A stretch of DNA of 64,000 bases from an uncultured Methylophilaceae bacterium (GCA_903899965.1 CAIULB010000030.1:1-64000); one strand, 5' to 3'; shown: positions 50,558-60,381, counted from the first letter of the stretch. Notes: generated from the sequence alone by a model not told the origin. Made by a program: numbers and translations.

Positions 50558-53230
50558 ATGTTTAGTTTGAAATTAAAACCAATTTCTTTGGCGGTTATGA
50601 CTGTTGTGGCAGCAACTTCAGTTGCTTATGCGGCAGATGCAATCAAAGCTGAAAAAGTTGAAGTAATTAGTTCGACTCCTCTTGATTCAACGGGGATTCC
50701 ATTAAGCCAAGTGCCGTCAAACGTTCAAATTATTAAGTCCAAAGAGATAAAAGAACAGGGGGCTTCTAATCTAGCTGATCTGTTAGACAACAATGTTGGA
50801 TCTGTTAGCCTCAGTAATGGTGTTGGTAATCCATACCAGAATGATGTTTCATATCGCGGCTTTCAAGCAACATCCTTGTTGGGTGCTCCTGTTGGGCTTT
50901 CAGTTTATGTTGATGGCGTACGTTTTAATGAAGCTTTTGGCTCAAACATTAACTGGGATTTGATTCCTATGAATGCTGTTTCAGGGATTAACCTAATGCC
51001 AGGTTCAAACCCATTATTTGGTTTGAACACACTTGGTGGCGCATTGGCTGTAAATACTAAGAATGGTGCTGATAATGAAGGTTTTAGTGCAACATTGTTA
51101 GGAGGCTCATTTGGTCGTGCAGCTTTGAATTTTGAAGCCGGCGTTGTGGATAAAGATCATAATCTTGATTACTTTGTTGCAGGCAATAAAGATCGTCAAG
51201 ATGGCTGGAGAAATCACTCAAGCAGTGATGTGCAACAGTTGTTCGGTAAAGTTCGCTGGCATAGTGATGATAATAGAAGCAACTTAGATTTATCAGTTGC
51301 ACTTGCTGACAACACATTAAATGGTACGCAAGCATTACCAATGTCTATGTTAGGTAATCCAAAACAAGCTTATACATGGCCAGATACTATCGGTAACAGA
51401 ATGGCGATGTTTAATCTTAAAGGCAGCACTTGGTTATCTGATACTAAGATGGTTGCAACTAATGTTTATTATCGCAAACAAGATTCAAACGCTGTAAACA
51501 GTAACGCGCAGCTGGATGATGGTTGTGGTGTTAGTGGAACTTATCAATCGGGCTTGGTCAGGTATACATATACAAAAGCCTGTAGTGGTAATGCTCCAGA
51601 TGGCACAGCAAGAAATGCTGGCGGTGTAACAAGCGGAATCCAAACTTATGACTATGCTGGCATTATTAATACATCTAATGTGTATTCAAATACAAATCAA
51701 GATACCGTAGGTGGTAGTGTGCAATTTACAGCTTTAGATGATTTATTTAGCCATGCTAACAACTTAGTTGTTGGGGCCGCTGGCGATTACTCACATATTA
51801 CTTATAATCAAAATACTCAATTGGCAAGGCTGGTGAATTATCAGACTGTGAGTACACCTGATTTAAAATATATTCCTACGGTATTCACTAACAACGGGCT
51901 AATTAACAATGTCAATCTGTCTGCGAATACTAGTAACTTTAGCATTTTTGGAACGAATAATTTTGCAGTTAACGACAAATTAAATGTGACGGCTTCGGGT
52001 AGTTATAACGTTGCTTTCGTTGATATGTCTGGAGCTAGTAATACGTTCATCAACTCAGATGGCGGTGCTACATGGACAGGTGATGATGGTGTTGCATATG
52101 CTAACTCAGCTTATAATCCAGTAAGTACCGCGACGGTAGGTTCGTCAGCTTCGCCGGCTGGTTATCAGTATGGAACTGATGCCTACGGTAACCTAACTAG
52201 AACTAAGGTTTTAGCTGGTGGCACTATCGATGGCACGTATGGTACAGCGGGAACACTTACCTACAAACGTGGTGTTGAGACTGCTTCTTTAGGGGGTAAT
52301 CACCATTACAGCCGATTTAATCCTTCAGTTGGATTTAACTTTAATCCAAGTAATGAGCTGGGTTTCTTTGGGGGGTACAACGAATCTATGCGTGCCCCCA
52401 CGCCAATTGAGCTTAACTGTGCTAACCCTGATACGCCATGTAACTTACCAACCGGATTTAATGGCGATCCTGATTTGAAAGCTGTGGTAGCAAAAACTTT
52501 TGAGGCTGGAGTTCGCGGCAAATTGCTTGATAATAAAGTAACCTGGAATGCTGCTATTTATGATACGAATACTTACAATGATATTCAGTTTGTATCTGAT
52601 ACCCCAACAAAAGGCTACTTCAAGAATGTTGGACAAACAGAGAGGAAAGGCTTTGAATTTGGTGTGCAAGGCAAGTTTGACAAACTTCTCTTAGCAGCTA
52701 GTTATGGATATATAGATGCAACCTTCCAATCTAGTTTTGTAGAGACGGCAGGATCAAACTCTGTGGCTCTTGCCGCACGCAGTGATCAAGTCACTGTGAG
52801 TAAGGGTAATAAGATACCTGGTATCGCTGATCAAACCTTAAAATTTAGGGCTGCGTATGAAGTTACCCCGGCATGGAGAGTTGGCAGCAACGTAATGCTG
52901 GCTAGCGGACAGTATGCTCATGGTGATGAAAACAACCAAGATTCAAATGGCAAAGTTCCGGGTTATGGTGTAGTTAACTTGGATAGTCATTACGATATTA
53001 ATGAGCATTGGACAGCGTTTGGTTTAGTAAATAACTTGTTTGATAAAAACTACTATACTTATGGAATGCTTGGTGTGAACATTTATGACAATCCAACTGC
53101 AAGTGTTAATAGCGCCCCAACAAGTTCTGTTAACCAACAATTTAGAACACCAGCTACTGAAAGAGCAGTGTGGTTTGGTGTAACATACAATTTTAGTGGG
53201 AAGAAGTCATCACCAGTTGATAGAGACTAA
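50558..53230 (+). CDS. TonB-dependent outer-membrane receptor
   Basis: The roughly 890-residue protein starts at ATG 50558, 5 nt after GGAG. It has a signal peptide (ISLAVMTVVAATSVAYAAD), a TonB box-like EKVEVISSTPL, a plug domain (QVPSNVQIIKSKEIKEQGASNLADLL to GLNTLGGALAVNTKNG) and a 22-strand barrel ending ERAVWFGVTYNF. Unusually, 11 residues (SGKKSSPVDRD) follow the last strand, so the protein does not end in Phe. Two Cys pairs (DDGCG / KACSG and LNCANPDTPCNL) lie in probable surface loops. The ligand is unknown. It is divergent from the MoxYX-like genes, and a lanthanide or other metal chelate is a guess by context. Confidence 0.9.
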   Translation: MFSLKLKPISLAVMTVVAATSVAYAADAIKAEKVEVISSTPLDSTGIPLSQVPSNVQIIKSKEIKEQGASNLADLLDNNVGSVSLSNGVGNPYQNDVSYRGFQATSLLGAPVGLSVYVDGVRFNEAFGSNINWDLIPMNAVSGINLMPGSNPLFGLNTLGGALAVNTKNGADNEGFSATLLGGSFGRAALNFEAGVVDKDHNLDYFVAGNKDRQDGWRNHSSSDVQQLFGKVRWHSDDNRSNLDLSVALADNTLNGTQALPMSMLGNPKQAYTWPDTIGNRMAMFNLKGSTWLSDTKMVATNVYYRKQDSNAVNSNAQLDDGCGVSGTYQSGLVRYTYTKACSGNAPDGTARNAGGVTSGIQTYDYAGIINTSNVYSNTNQDTVGGSVQFTALDDLFSHANNLVVGAAGDYSHITYNQNTQLARLVNYQTVSTPDLKYIPTVFTNNGLINNVNLSANTSNFSIFGTNNFAVNDKLNVTASGSYNVAFVDMSGASNTFINSDGGATWTGDDGVAYANSAYNPVSTATVGSSASPAGYQYGTDAYGNLTRTKVLAGGTIDGTYGTAGTLTYKRGVETASLGGNHHYSRFNPSVGFNFNPSNELGFFGGYNESMRAPTPIELNCANPDTPCNLPTGFNGDPDLKAVVAKTFEAGVRGKLLDNKVTWNAAIYDTNTYNDIQFVSDTPTKGYFKNVGQTERKGFEFGVQGKFDKLLLAASYGYIDATFQSSFVETAGSNSVALAARSDQVTVSKGNKIPGIADQTLKFRAAYEVTPAWRVGSNVMLASGQYAHGDENNQDSNGKVPGYGVVNLDSHYDINEHWTAFGLVNNLFDKNYYTYGMLGVNIYDNPTASVNSAPTSSVNQQFRTPATERAVWFGVTYNFSGKKSSPVDRD

Positions 53231-53250
53231 TTAACTTTTGATTCAATTGA

Positions 53251-53278
53251 AAGCGGCTCAGTAGGAGCCGCTTTTTTT
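53251..53278 (+). terminator. Terminator of the TonB receptor gene
   Basis: AAGCGGCTC / GAGCCGCTT, a perfect 9-bp stem with a 5-nt loop, running into TTTTTTT. Confidence 0.94.
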
Positions 53279-53310
53279 ATGTCTATTTAACGTTGCGCTG
53301 ACATTCACAT

Positions 53311-53339
53311 TTAGCTTGCCTGACGCTTCATGTTAAAAT
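53311..53339 (+). promoter_or_regulatory. Promoter of purT
   Basis: TTAGCT (53311-53316) and TAAAAT (53334-53339) are 17 bp apart and lie about 37 bp before the purT ATG, which has its own GGAG ribosome site. Confidence 0.5.
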
Positions 53340-53375
53340 TTGTGCATATTCAATCCATCCTAATCGGAGTATTTC

Positions 53376-54575
53376 ATGGAAATCGGCACCCCTTTAAGCC
53401 CTAGTGCAACACGCGTCATGCTGCTTGGTAGCGGCGAGCTAGGTAAGGAGGTTATCATTGCCTTACAGCGCTTGGGGGTTGAGGTGATTGCGGTGGATCG
53501 CTATGCCAATGCGCCGGGTCATCAGGTAGCGCATCGTGCCCATGTGATTGATATGACGGATGGTGCTGCTTTGATGGCGCTGGTTAAACAAGAACGTCCA
53601 CATTTAATCGTGCCTGAGATTGAGGCTTTAAATACGCAAACCCTTGCTGAAATTGAACAGGCAGGCTTGTCGCAAGTTATTCCAACTGTGCTCGCTGTGC
53701 AGCTCACCATGAACCGTGAAGGCATTCGCCGTTTAGCGGCTGAAACTTTGGGGCTGCCAACGTCACCTTATGCGTTTGCACACAGTCAGCAAGAGTTGCA
53801 GGATGCGATTGATGGTGGTATTGGCTATCCATGCTTTATTAAGCCAACCATGTCCTCTTCTGGTAAGGGCCAATCACGTATTACGAATGCGAGCGAAGTG
53901 GCTGATGCTTGGGATTATGCCGCCTCTGGTGGTCGTGTAAACCAAGGGGTGGTGATTGTTGAGGGTCAGATTGATTTTGATTATGAAATCACTTTTCTCA
54001 CTATTCGCTCAAAAAATGCGGCAGGCGAGGTCGTCACCTCATTCTGTGAGCCTATCGGCCACTTACAAAAACGTGGCGATTATGTTGAAAGTTGGCAACC
54101 GCAAGCGATGACCAAGAACGCGCTTGTTGAAGCGCAGCGTATTGCTAAGGCGGTGACAGATAACCTTGGCGGTTTGGGCCTGTTTGGTGTTGAGCTCTTT
54201 GTGAATGGCGACCAGGTATGGTTCTCAGAAGTGAGCCCGCGTCCGCATGACACCGGCATGGTGACGATGGCAACGCAGCGCTTTAATGAATTTGAATTAC
54301 ACGCCCGAGCAATTTTAGGTTTGCCAGTCAATACTGAGATGCGCGCGCCTGGTGCTAGCGCTGTGATTTATGGCGGCGTGGATTCTAAAAACTTAAGTTT
54401 TGAGGGCATCGAAAAAGCTTTAGAGGTCCCTGAATCGGATATTCGTTTATTCGGTAAGCCAGAGTCATTTGAGCGCCGCCGTATGGGCGTGGCTCTAGCG
54501 ACAGGTAAGGATGTTAATGAGGCGCGTGCAAGAGCGACACTCGCTTCAAGCCTTGTTAAAACTAAGGCCAACTAA
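53376..54575 (+). CDS. purT: Formate-dependent phosphoribosylglycinamide formyltransferase (PurT)
   Basis: PurT uses ATP and formate to formylate GAR in purine synthesis, in place of formyl-THF. The 399-residue ATP-grasp protein has the N-terminal [29 protein letters not shown] motif, VPEIEAL, the ATP-binding [16 protein letters not shown] and the metal-binding [16 protein letters not shown]. In a methylotroph that makes formate through Fhc, this route is a direct use of C1 units. The stop codon shares one base with the start of the haemoglobin gene, so they are co-translated. Confidence 0.98.
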   Translation: MEIGTPLSPSATRVMLLGSGELGKEVIIALQRLGVEVIAVDRYANAPGHQVAHRAHVIDMTDGAALMALVKQERPHLIVPEIEALNTQTLAEIEQAGLSQVIPTVLAVQLTMNREGIRRLAAETLGLPTSPYAFAHSQQELQDAIDGGIGYPCFIKPTMSSSGKGQSRITNASEVADAWDYAASGGRVNQGVVIVEGQIDFDYEITFLTIRSKNAAGEVVTSFCEPIGHLQKRGDYVESWQPQAMTKNALVEAQRIAKAVTDNLGGLGLFGVELFVNGDQVWFSEVSPRPHDTGMVTMATQRFNEFELHARAILGLPVNTEMRAPGASAVIYGGVDSKNLSFEGIEKALEVPESDIRLFGKPESFERRRMGVALATGKDVNEARARATLASSLVKTKAN

Positions 54576-55006
54576 TGGCTTTAGAAATAGGGGGTGAAGG
54601 TTCTAGCCAAAAAACCTTATTTGAAGAGTTAGGCGGCACTGAAAAAATCCGTGACTTAGTCGAGAAGTTTTATGACATTATGGATACTGACCCAAGAGCA
54701 ACAGGCATTCGAGCCATGCATGCCGCAGACCTGACGGAAGCGCGTGAGAAGCTCTTTATGTTTCTTACAGGATGGTCAGGCGGCCCCTCGCTTTATATTG
54801 AGCGCTATGGCCACCCGATGCTTCGTCGTCGTCACATGCCTTTTGCCATCGGTGAGTCCGAGCGTGACCAGTGGATGTTTTGCATGGTGCGTGCCATGCA
54901 TGAGGTGGGGATGGCAGAGCCGTTGGTTGTGCGACTAGCTCAGGCGCTCTGGTCTGTGGCTGACTTTATGCGAAACAAGCCTGAGGGCGAATCGCCCCAA
55001 GCTTAA
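54575..55006 (+). CDS. Group II truncated haemoglobin
   Basis: The 143-residue protein is a 2-on-2 globin: KTLFEELGGTEKIRDLVEKFYDIM (B helix with Tyr B10), LFMFLTGWSGGPSLYIERYGHPMLRRRHMPF (the HMPF His is the proximal F8 haem ligand) and ERDQWMFCM (Trp G8). These Tyr and Trp residues are typical of group II. Such proteins bind O2 and may handle NO or peroxide. It starts on the last base of the purT stop (TAATG), a coupling with no obvious metabolic logic, and ends at a bidirectional terminator. Confidence 0.93.
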   Translation: MALEIGGEGSSQKTLFEELGGTEKIRDLVEKFYDIMDTDPRATGIRAMHAADLTEAREKLFMFLTGWSGGPSLYIERYGHPMLRRRHMPFAIGESERDQWMFCMVRAMHEVGMAEPLVVRLAQALWSVADFMRNKPEGESPQA

Positions 55007-55017
55007 ATAATAGATGT

Positions 55018-55047
55018 AAAAAAAGCCCGTTACTAACGGGCTTTTTT
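55018..55047. terminator. Bidirectional terminator between the globin gene and rhlE
   Basis: AAAAAAAGCCCGT / ACGGGCTTTTTT around TACTA, between two convergent units. Confidence 0.93.
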
Positions 55048-55048
55048 A

Positions 55049-56431
55049 TTATCCTTTGCGTGGGAGGCCACCCAGTAATGCGGCGACTTCACGTTTTGGT
55101 TTCGTTGTTTTGAAGAGCTGATTGTTTTGTGGTTTTACAGCGCCTGTGCCAGTTGGCTCGTAGGGCTTATCAAACCAAGGGTCGTTACTTTTCTTGGCAG
55201 GAGCCGGGCGAGGTGTGCTCGCTGCTCTGTCGTAAGACTTTTCACGTGGTTTATGCTCAGCACTTGAACGTGCGCCACGCGCTGGTAAGTTGGTGGTTTC
55301 TTTGGTGATCTCGCGCTTAATCAGCTTTTCAATTTCTTTGAGGTATTTCTCTTCATCGGGAGACACCAATGAGATCGCAATCCCTAATGCGCCAGCACGG
55401 CCTGTACGGCCGATACGGTGCACGTAATCTTCTGGTGCGCTTGGAATCTCGTAGTTAATGACCATCGGCAATTGGTCGATATCCAAACCGCGCGCGGCAA
55501 CGTCGGTTGCAATCAGGGCGTTAATCTTACCTTGCTTGAAAGCATCCAAAGCTTGAATACGCTCTGCTTGTGACTTGTCACCATGAATTGCATCTGCTGA
55601 GATGCCTTCACGGACTAATTGGCGTGCCAAGCGACTTGCTGTGAGCTTTGTTTTGGTAAAGACGATGACTTGCTTGGTCTCTGTCTCGTTCAAGATTTGA
55701 GCGAGTAGGGCGTGCTTATCATCTTGTGCCACGTGATAAACTTTTTGCGTCACGTTTTCGTTGGTGGCATTACTACGCGCCACTTCAACCAGCACTGGGT
55801 CTTTTAAGAATTCTTCAGAAAGCTTTTTGATTTCAGTTGAGAATGTCGCTGAAAACATGAGGTTCTGACGCTGTTTTGGCAATAGCGCCAAAATGCGTTT
55901 TAGGTCAGGCATAAAGCCCATGTCCAACATGCGGTCGGCTTCATCCAAAATCAACATCTGGACTTGGCCGAGTTGCAATGTGCGTTGTTCAACGTGGTCG
56001 AGTAAACGACCTGGTGTTGCCACCAAAATCTCCACACCTTTCATCAGGTGCGGGGTTTGTGTTTTGATATCAACACCGCCGTAAACGACGAGTGAGCGAA
56101 GAGCACTATGTTTGGCATACACCTTAACGCTCGCTTCAACTTGAATCGCCAATTCACGTGTCGGCACTAGAATCAGTGCGCGAATCGGATGGCGAGCAGG
56201 CGATGCGCTCGTGCTAGCAAGCGGCATTAATTTTTGTAGCATGGGTAGCGCAAAGGCAGCAGTTTTACCTGTGCCTGTTTGCGCGCCAGCCATTAAATCA
56301 CGACCTTGCAGCACAATTGGTATCGCTTGCGCTTGAATCGGCGTTGGTATGGTGTAGCCAAACTCATCTAACGCCTTAAGAATTTCAGGCGCTAGATTGA
56401 GAGATGCAAAACTAATGTTTTCCGTACTCAA
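55049..56431 (-). CDS. DEAD-box RNA helicase, RhlE type (downstream copy)
   Basis: The 460-residue protein has the full DEAD-box set: FGYTIPTPIQAQAIP (Q motif), AQTGTGKTAAF (I), PTRELAIQ (Ia), TPGRLLDH (Ib), LDEADRMLDMGF (II), SATFS (III), ARGLDIDQLPMVINYEIP (V) and HRIGRTGRAG (VI). The roughly 80-residue tail is basic with no RG repeats and ends TKPKREVAALLGGLPRKG. RhlE proteins act in ribosome assembly and mRNA decay. It lies 30 bp after a second RhlE-like gene on the same strand, likely an old duplication. Confidence 0.94.
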   Translation of the reverse strand: MSTENISFASLNLAPEILKALDEFGYTIPTPIQAQAIPIVLQGRDLMAGAQTGTGKTAAFALPMLQKLMPLASTSASPARHPIRALILVPTRELAIQVEASVKVYAKHSALRSLVVYGGVDIKTQTPHLMKGVEILVATPGRLLDHVEQRTLQLGQVQMLILDEADRMLDMGFMPDLKRILALLPKQRQNLMFSATFSTEIKKLSEEFLKDPVLVEVARSNATNENVTQKVYHVAQDDKHALLAQILNETETKQVIVFTKTKLTASRLARQLVREGISADAIHGDKSQAERIQALDAFKQGKINALIATDVAARGLDIDQLPMVINYEIPSAPEDYVHRIGRTGRAGALGIAISLVSPDEEKYLKEIEKLIKREITKETTNLPARGARSSAEHKPREKSYDRAASTPRPAPAKKSNDPWFDKPYEPTGTGAVKPQNNQLFKTTKPKREVAALLGGLPRKG

Positions 56432-56461
56432 GTCTCAATACTCACTGTCTTGGTTTTAAGA

Positions 56462-58123
56462 TTAAGCAAAGTTACGTGGACGACGTGCTGCGCGGTCGCC
56501 ATCAGCACGCTTAGGGCCGCCGAACTTGTCACCGCCACGATTGCCTTCAGGGCGGCTAGCACCTGGACGGCTGTTTGCGTTGCCATCACGGCCACCTTCA
56601 TTGCGACCAGCAAAGCTGCGGTTGCCTTCTGGACGGCTAGCGCTTGGACGACTATTTGCATTGCCATCTTGGCTACGTGGTTTAAAGCCAGTGTTGTTGC
56701 CTGGGTAGCCACTTGCAGCACGGTCACCAAATGAACGTTCGCGTTGAGGGCGGTCACCAGAAGGACGGCTGTTACGATCACCTGCTGGACGATCGCCAAA
56801 AGCTGCGCGGTCACCGAATGAACGTTCGCGGTCACCACCTGGGCGCGCTGAACGGTCACCGAAACTGTTGTTTGATGGACGACCATTACGATCACCTGGG
56901 CGACCATTTGAAGGACGACCAGAGCGCTCACCAGGACGACCTGAACGGCTAGGGCCGTCAGTACGAGGAGCTGCGCGTTTTGGTTCGAAACCAGCAATCA
57001 CGCTAGGCTCTAAACGTTGACCAGTGAATTGTTCAATCTTACGCACTTGGTGACGATCCATGTTTGATGCAAATGAAATCGCGATACCTGTGTTACCAGC
57101 ACGGCCAGTACGGCCGATACGGTGAACGTAATCTTCAGCGAATTTTGGTAAGTCGTAGTTAATCACGTGTGTAATTCCAGCCACGTCAATACCACGGGCA
57201 GCAACGTCAGTCGCGACCAATACTTTTACATCGCCGTGACGAAGTTTGGTTAATGTGCGGTTACGTGCGCCTTGTGTCATGTCGCCATGCAAAGCCGCTG
57301 TTTTATGACCCGCTGCGTACAAGTCCTCAGCTAATAAGTCAGCGTGACGTTTTGTTGAAGTAAATACAATCACTTGATTTACTTCTGGTGCAATCAATAG
57401 ATGCTCAAGCAATTTGTTTTTGTGTGTCATGTCATCAACAAAGTGCAAGCGTTGCTCAATGTTTTCATGTTTTTGTGTTTGTGATGCCACTTGGATTGTT
57501 TTTGGGTTGCGCAAGATTTGATGCGCGATACGGCCAATGTTGCCATCCAGTGTTTCTGAGAATAGAAGTGTTTGGCGCTCTGCTGGCAATGCTGCGCAGA
57601 TACGTTCTACATCAGGCATAAAGCCCATATCCAACATGCGGTCAGCTTCATCCAAAATCAACATTTGCAAGCGTGACATATCAATGCGGCCGCGTTCCAT
57701 GTGGTCGATTAAACGGCCTGGTGTTGCCACCAAGATATCTAAAGGTTGTGAAAGCAATTTGTTTTGTAATGGGTAAGGCATGCCACCAACGATACTCACT
57801 GTACGTGCGCGGATGAATTTACCGTATTTGCGAGCAGCTTCGTTTACTTGCGCTGCTAATTCGCGTGTTGGGACTAATACTAAGATACGTGGACCACGGC
57901 TCTTAGATTCGTGTGGGGTTGCTAGTAAGTTAAGTGCTGGCAAAGCAAAGGCTGCAGTCTTGCCTGTGCCTGTTTGTGCTGAAGCCATCAAATCATGGCC
58001 AGCCATTACTTCAGGAATTGCTTGCGCCTGAATTGGAGTTGCTGTGGTGTAGCCAGATTCTTCAATCGCACGAAGAATCGATGGGTGTAGGTTTAAACTT
58101 TCAAATGTTACGTCTTTAGACAT
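56462..58123 (-). CDS. DEAD-box RNA helicase, RhlE type with RG-rich tail (upstream copy)
   Basis: The 553-residue protein has a DEAD-box core much like the downstream copy (SGYTTATPIQAQAIP, AQTGTGKTAAF, PTRELAAQ, LDEADRMLDMGF, HRIGRTGRAG). Motif III reads SETLD where SAT is usual, a notable change in the segment that couples ATP use to unwinding. The roughly 170-residue tail is low-complexity, with repeats of SFGDRAA, NSRPSGDRP, NANSRPGASRPEGNR and FGGPKR, which suits RNA binding or condensate formation. A near-consensus promoter and a roughly 280-nt structured leader precede it. Confidence 0.93.
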   Translation of the reverse strand: MSKDVTFESLNLHPSILRAIEESGYTTATPIQAQAIPEVMAGHDLMASAQTGTGKTAAFALPALNLLATPHESKSRGPRILVLVPTRELAAQVNEAARKYGKFIRARTVSIVGGMPYPLQNKLLSQPLDILVATPGRLIDHMERGRIDMSRLQMLILDEADRMLDMGFMPDVERICAALPAERQTLLFSETLDGNIGRIAHQILRNPKTIQVASQTQKHENIEQRLHFVDDMTHKNKLLEHLLIAPEVNQVIVFTSTKRHADLLAEDLYAAGHKTAALHGDMTQGARNRTLTKLRHGDVKVLVATDVAARGIDVAGITHVINYDLPKFAEDYVHRIGRTGRAGNTGIAISFASNMDRHQVRKIEQFTGQRLEPSVIAGFEPKRAAPRTDGPSRSGRPGERSGRPSNGRPGDRNGRPSNNSFGDRSARPGGDRERSFGDRAAFGDRPAGDRNSRPSGDRPQRERSFGDRAASGYPGNNTGFKPRSQDGNANSRPSASRPEGNRSFAGRNEGGRDGNANSRPGASRPEGNRGGDKFGGPKRADGDRAARRPRNFA

Positions 58124-58173
58124 GGTATTCCCTTATAAAAAACTCATTAAGGGCGCAAGCAGACACTGAGAAA

Positions 58174-58394
58174 TAACCGATGCAAACGCATCCAGGGTTA
58201 CTCAAACAGCGCAATACATTTATGAAATTAACTTAATAATTAAGTATGCATTTTTACCGGCGCACGGGCATTGCCACTAACCGGTAATCAATACAAGAAA
58301 GCCGCAAAATATAACAACGGGCTTCGAGGGGCTAGGGCGATGAATATTCAGGTGGGTCATCATGAAACTGTCATTTAACAATGGTTCAATGACA
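58174..58394 (-). promoter_or_regulatory. Structured 5' leader of rhlE (stretch 58124-58400)
   Basis: The gap 58124-58550 has no gene. The part upstream of rhlE can form several stems: TGTCATT / AATGACA at 58369-58394; TTACCGG / CCGGTAA with an inner GGC / GCC at 58254-58287; and TAACC-GATGC / GCATC-GGTTA at 58174-58200. Long leaders like this are common on cold-induced or self-regulated RNA helicase genes. No known riboswitch class is recognised. Confidence 0.5.
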
Positions 58395-58407
58395 CACCGA
58401 AGCGCGC

Positions 58408-58435
58408 AGTATATAGATTGTGACTGGGATGTCAA
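58408..58435 (-). promoter_or_regulatory. Near-consensus promoter driving rhlE
   Basis: On the minus strand, TTGACA (58430-58435) and TATACT (58408-58413) are 16 bp apart and are followed by a GCGCGC discriminator. The start site would be near 58401, giving a leader of about 280 nt before the ATG at 58123. Confidence 0.8.
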
Positions 58436-58496
58436 AACCTTTTATGTAACTAAACTGTAAATGCGTATGCTTTTATGCGGTTTTGGCAAGGAGTTG

Positions 58497-58505
58497 TGTT
58501 AAAAT
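58497..58505 (+). promoter_or_regulatory. Extended -10 element of typA
   Basis: TGTTAAAAT fits an extended -10 (TGn plus TAAAAT), about 46 bp before the chosen typA start. No -35 is visible at the usual spacing. Confidence 0.45.
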
Positions 58506-58550
58506 CGCGCCCTTTTAATGAACCGGCATTTCTATTTGCCACGGAATCTT

Positions 58551-60359
58551 ATGTCTAGAAATTTACGCAACATCGCCATTATCGCTCACGTTGACCATGG
58601 CAAAACCACAATGGTGGATAAGTTATTACAACAAGCAGGCACATTTGCAGCCCATCAGGCGGTGAGCGAACGTGTGATGGACTCTGGCGATATTGAAAAA
58701 GAACGTGGTATTACGATTCTTGCTAAGAATACTGCCCTAAACTTTGAAGGTACACACATTAATGTTGTGGATACGCCAGGCCATGCCGACTTCGGTGGTG
58801 AGGTTGAGCGCGTATTGGGGATGGTTGACGGTGTTGTTTTGCTTGTTGATGCGGTTGAAGGCCCGATGCCTCAAACACGTTTCGTGACTAAGAAAGCTTT
58901 GGCGTTAGGTCTTAAGCCTATTGTTGTGATTAATAAGGTTGACCGTCCAGGTGCACGTACTGACTGGGTCATTAACCAAACATTCGATTTGTTCGCCAAC
59001 TTAGGTGCAACAGATGAGCAATTAGACTTCCCGGTAGTTTACGCATCAGCGTTAAACGGTTATGCAACATTGGACATGAGTAAGTCATCAGACACGATGC
59101 GGCCTTTGTTTGAAACGATTTTGAGCCATGTTGAGCCACCAAAAGGTGACAGCAACGCGCCACTACAAATGCAAGTGTCAGCACTCGACTATTCTACCTA
59201 TACAGGCCGCTTAGGTATTGGTCGTATCTGGAACGGTCGTATTAAGCCAGGTCAAGCTGTGACAGTCATGAACGGTGATACACAAGTTGGCCAAGGTCGT
59301 ATTAACCAAGTATTTGGCTTCCGTGGTTTGGAGCGTGTTGAGGTTAAAGAAGCTGAAGCTGGCGATATCGTGATTATTTCTGGCCTTGATGAAATCGGCA
59401 TCGGCGTAACCGTTGCTGATAAAGAAAATCCAGTGGGCATGCCTATTTTAGGGGTGGATGAGCCAACATTGACCATGGACTTCATGGTGAACTCATCACC
59501 ATTGGCTGGCACTGAAGGTAAGTTTGTGACCAGCCGTCAAATTCGTGACCGCTTAACAAAAGAGTTATTGGTGAACGTGGCGCTTCGTGTTGAAGACACA
59601 CAAGATGCCGACGTGTTCCGCGTATCAGGCCGTGGTGAATTGCATTTGACCATTCTGTTGGAAAATATGCGCCGCGAAGGCTTTGAGATGGCGGTGGGTA
59701 AACCACGTGTTGTTTACCGTGAAATCAATGGTGAGAAATGTGAGCCATACGAAATCTTAACGGTGGACTTGGAAGATGATACCCAAGGCACGGTGATGGA
59801 GGAGTTGGGTCGTCGTCGTGGCGAGCTACAAAACATGGAGTCAGACGGAAATGGCCGTACACGTTTAGAGTACAAGATTCCAGCCCGTGGCTTGATTGGT
59901 TTCCAAAGCGAGTTCTTAACGATGACCCGCGGTACCGGTTTGATGGCGCATATTTTTGATGAATACGCACCAGTGAAAGCTGACATGCCAGGCCGTCGTA
60001 ACGGTGTATTGATTTCAGCTGAACAAGGCGAGGCTGTGGCTTATGCCTTGTGGAAGTTACAAGATCGCGGTCGTATGTTCTCAGTGCCGGGTGACAAGCT
60101 ATATGAAGGCATGGTGATTGGTATTCACAGCCGTGAAAACGATTTGATTGTGAACCCTGTAAAAGGTAAGCAATTAACTAACGTTCGTTCATCAGGTACT
60201 GATGAAGCGGTACGTTTGGTTCCGGCTGTTCAAATAACACTAGAATCAGCCGTTGAGTTTATTGATGATGACGAGTTGGTGGAATTAACACCTAAGTCTA
60301 TTCGTATCCGTAAACGTTACTTGCTTGAGCATGAGCGTAAACGCGCTTCAAAAGAGTAA
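58551..60359 (+). CDS. typA: Translational GTPase TypA/BipA
   Basis: TypA/BipA is a ribosome-binding GTPase that helps 50S assembly and stress or cold growth. I take ATG 58551 ([20 protein letters not shown]), which has GGA upstream and matches family N termini; the ORF track starts 11 codons earlier. The 602-residue protein shows [45 protein letters not shown], an EF-G-like domain II and the BipA C-terminal domain ([28 protein letters not shown]). The product is probably abundant, as codon use is strongly biased. It is divergent from the RhlE genes. Confidence 0.97.
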   Translation: MSRNLRNIAIIAHVDHGKTTMVDKLLQQAGTFAAHQAVSERVMDSGDIEKERGITILAKNTALNFEGTHINVVDTPGHADFGGEVERVLGMVDGVVLLVDAVEGPMPQTRFVTKKALALGLKPIVVINKVDRPGARTDWVINQTFDLFANLGATDEQLDFPVVYASALNGYATLDMSKSSDTMRPLFETILSHVEPPKGDSNAPLQMQVSALDYSTYTGRLGIGRIWNGRIKPGQAVTVMNGDTQVGQGRINQVFGFRGLERVEVKEAEAGDIVIISGLDEIGIGVTVADKENPVGMPILGVDEPTLTMDFMVNSSPLAGTEGKFVTSRQIRDRLTKELLVNVALRVEDTQDADVFRVSGRGELHLTILLENMRREGFEMAVGKPRVVYREINGEKCEPYEILTVDLEDDTQGTVMEELGRRRGELQNMESDGNGRTRLEYKIPARGLIGFQSEFLTMTRGTGLMAHIFDEYAPVKADMPGRRNGVLISAEQGEAVAYALWKLQDRGRMFSVPGDKLYEGMVIGIHSRENDLIVNPVKGKQLTNVRSSGTDEAVRLVPAVQITLESAVEFIDDDELVELTPKSIRIRKRYLLEHERKRASKE

Positions 60360-60381
60360 TTGACTGACAATGTATGAAGAG

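Noticed and set aside
56428-56997. 189-aa minus-strand ORF made of Val, Ala, Leu and Thr
   Set aside because: It lies out of frame within the repeat tail of the RhlE gene; low-complexity composition comes from the repeats on the coding frame.
58124-58400. Known riboswitch or 6S/tmRNA gene in the rhlE leader
   Set aside because: No conserved core of a class that I can recognise; reported only as a structured leader.
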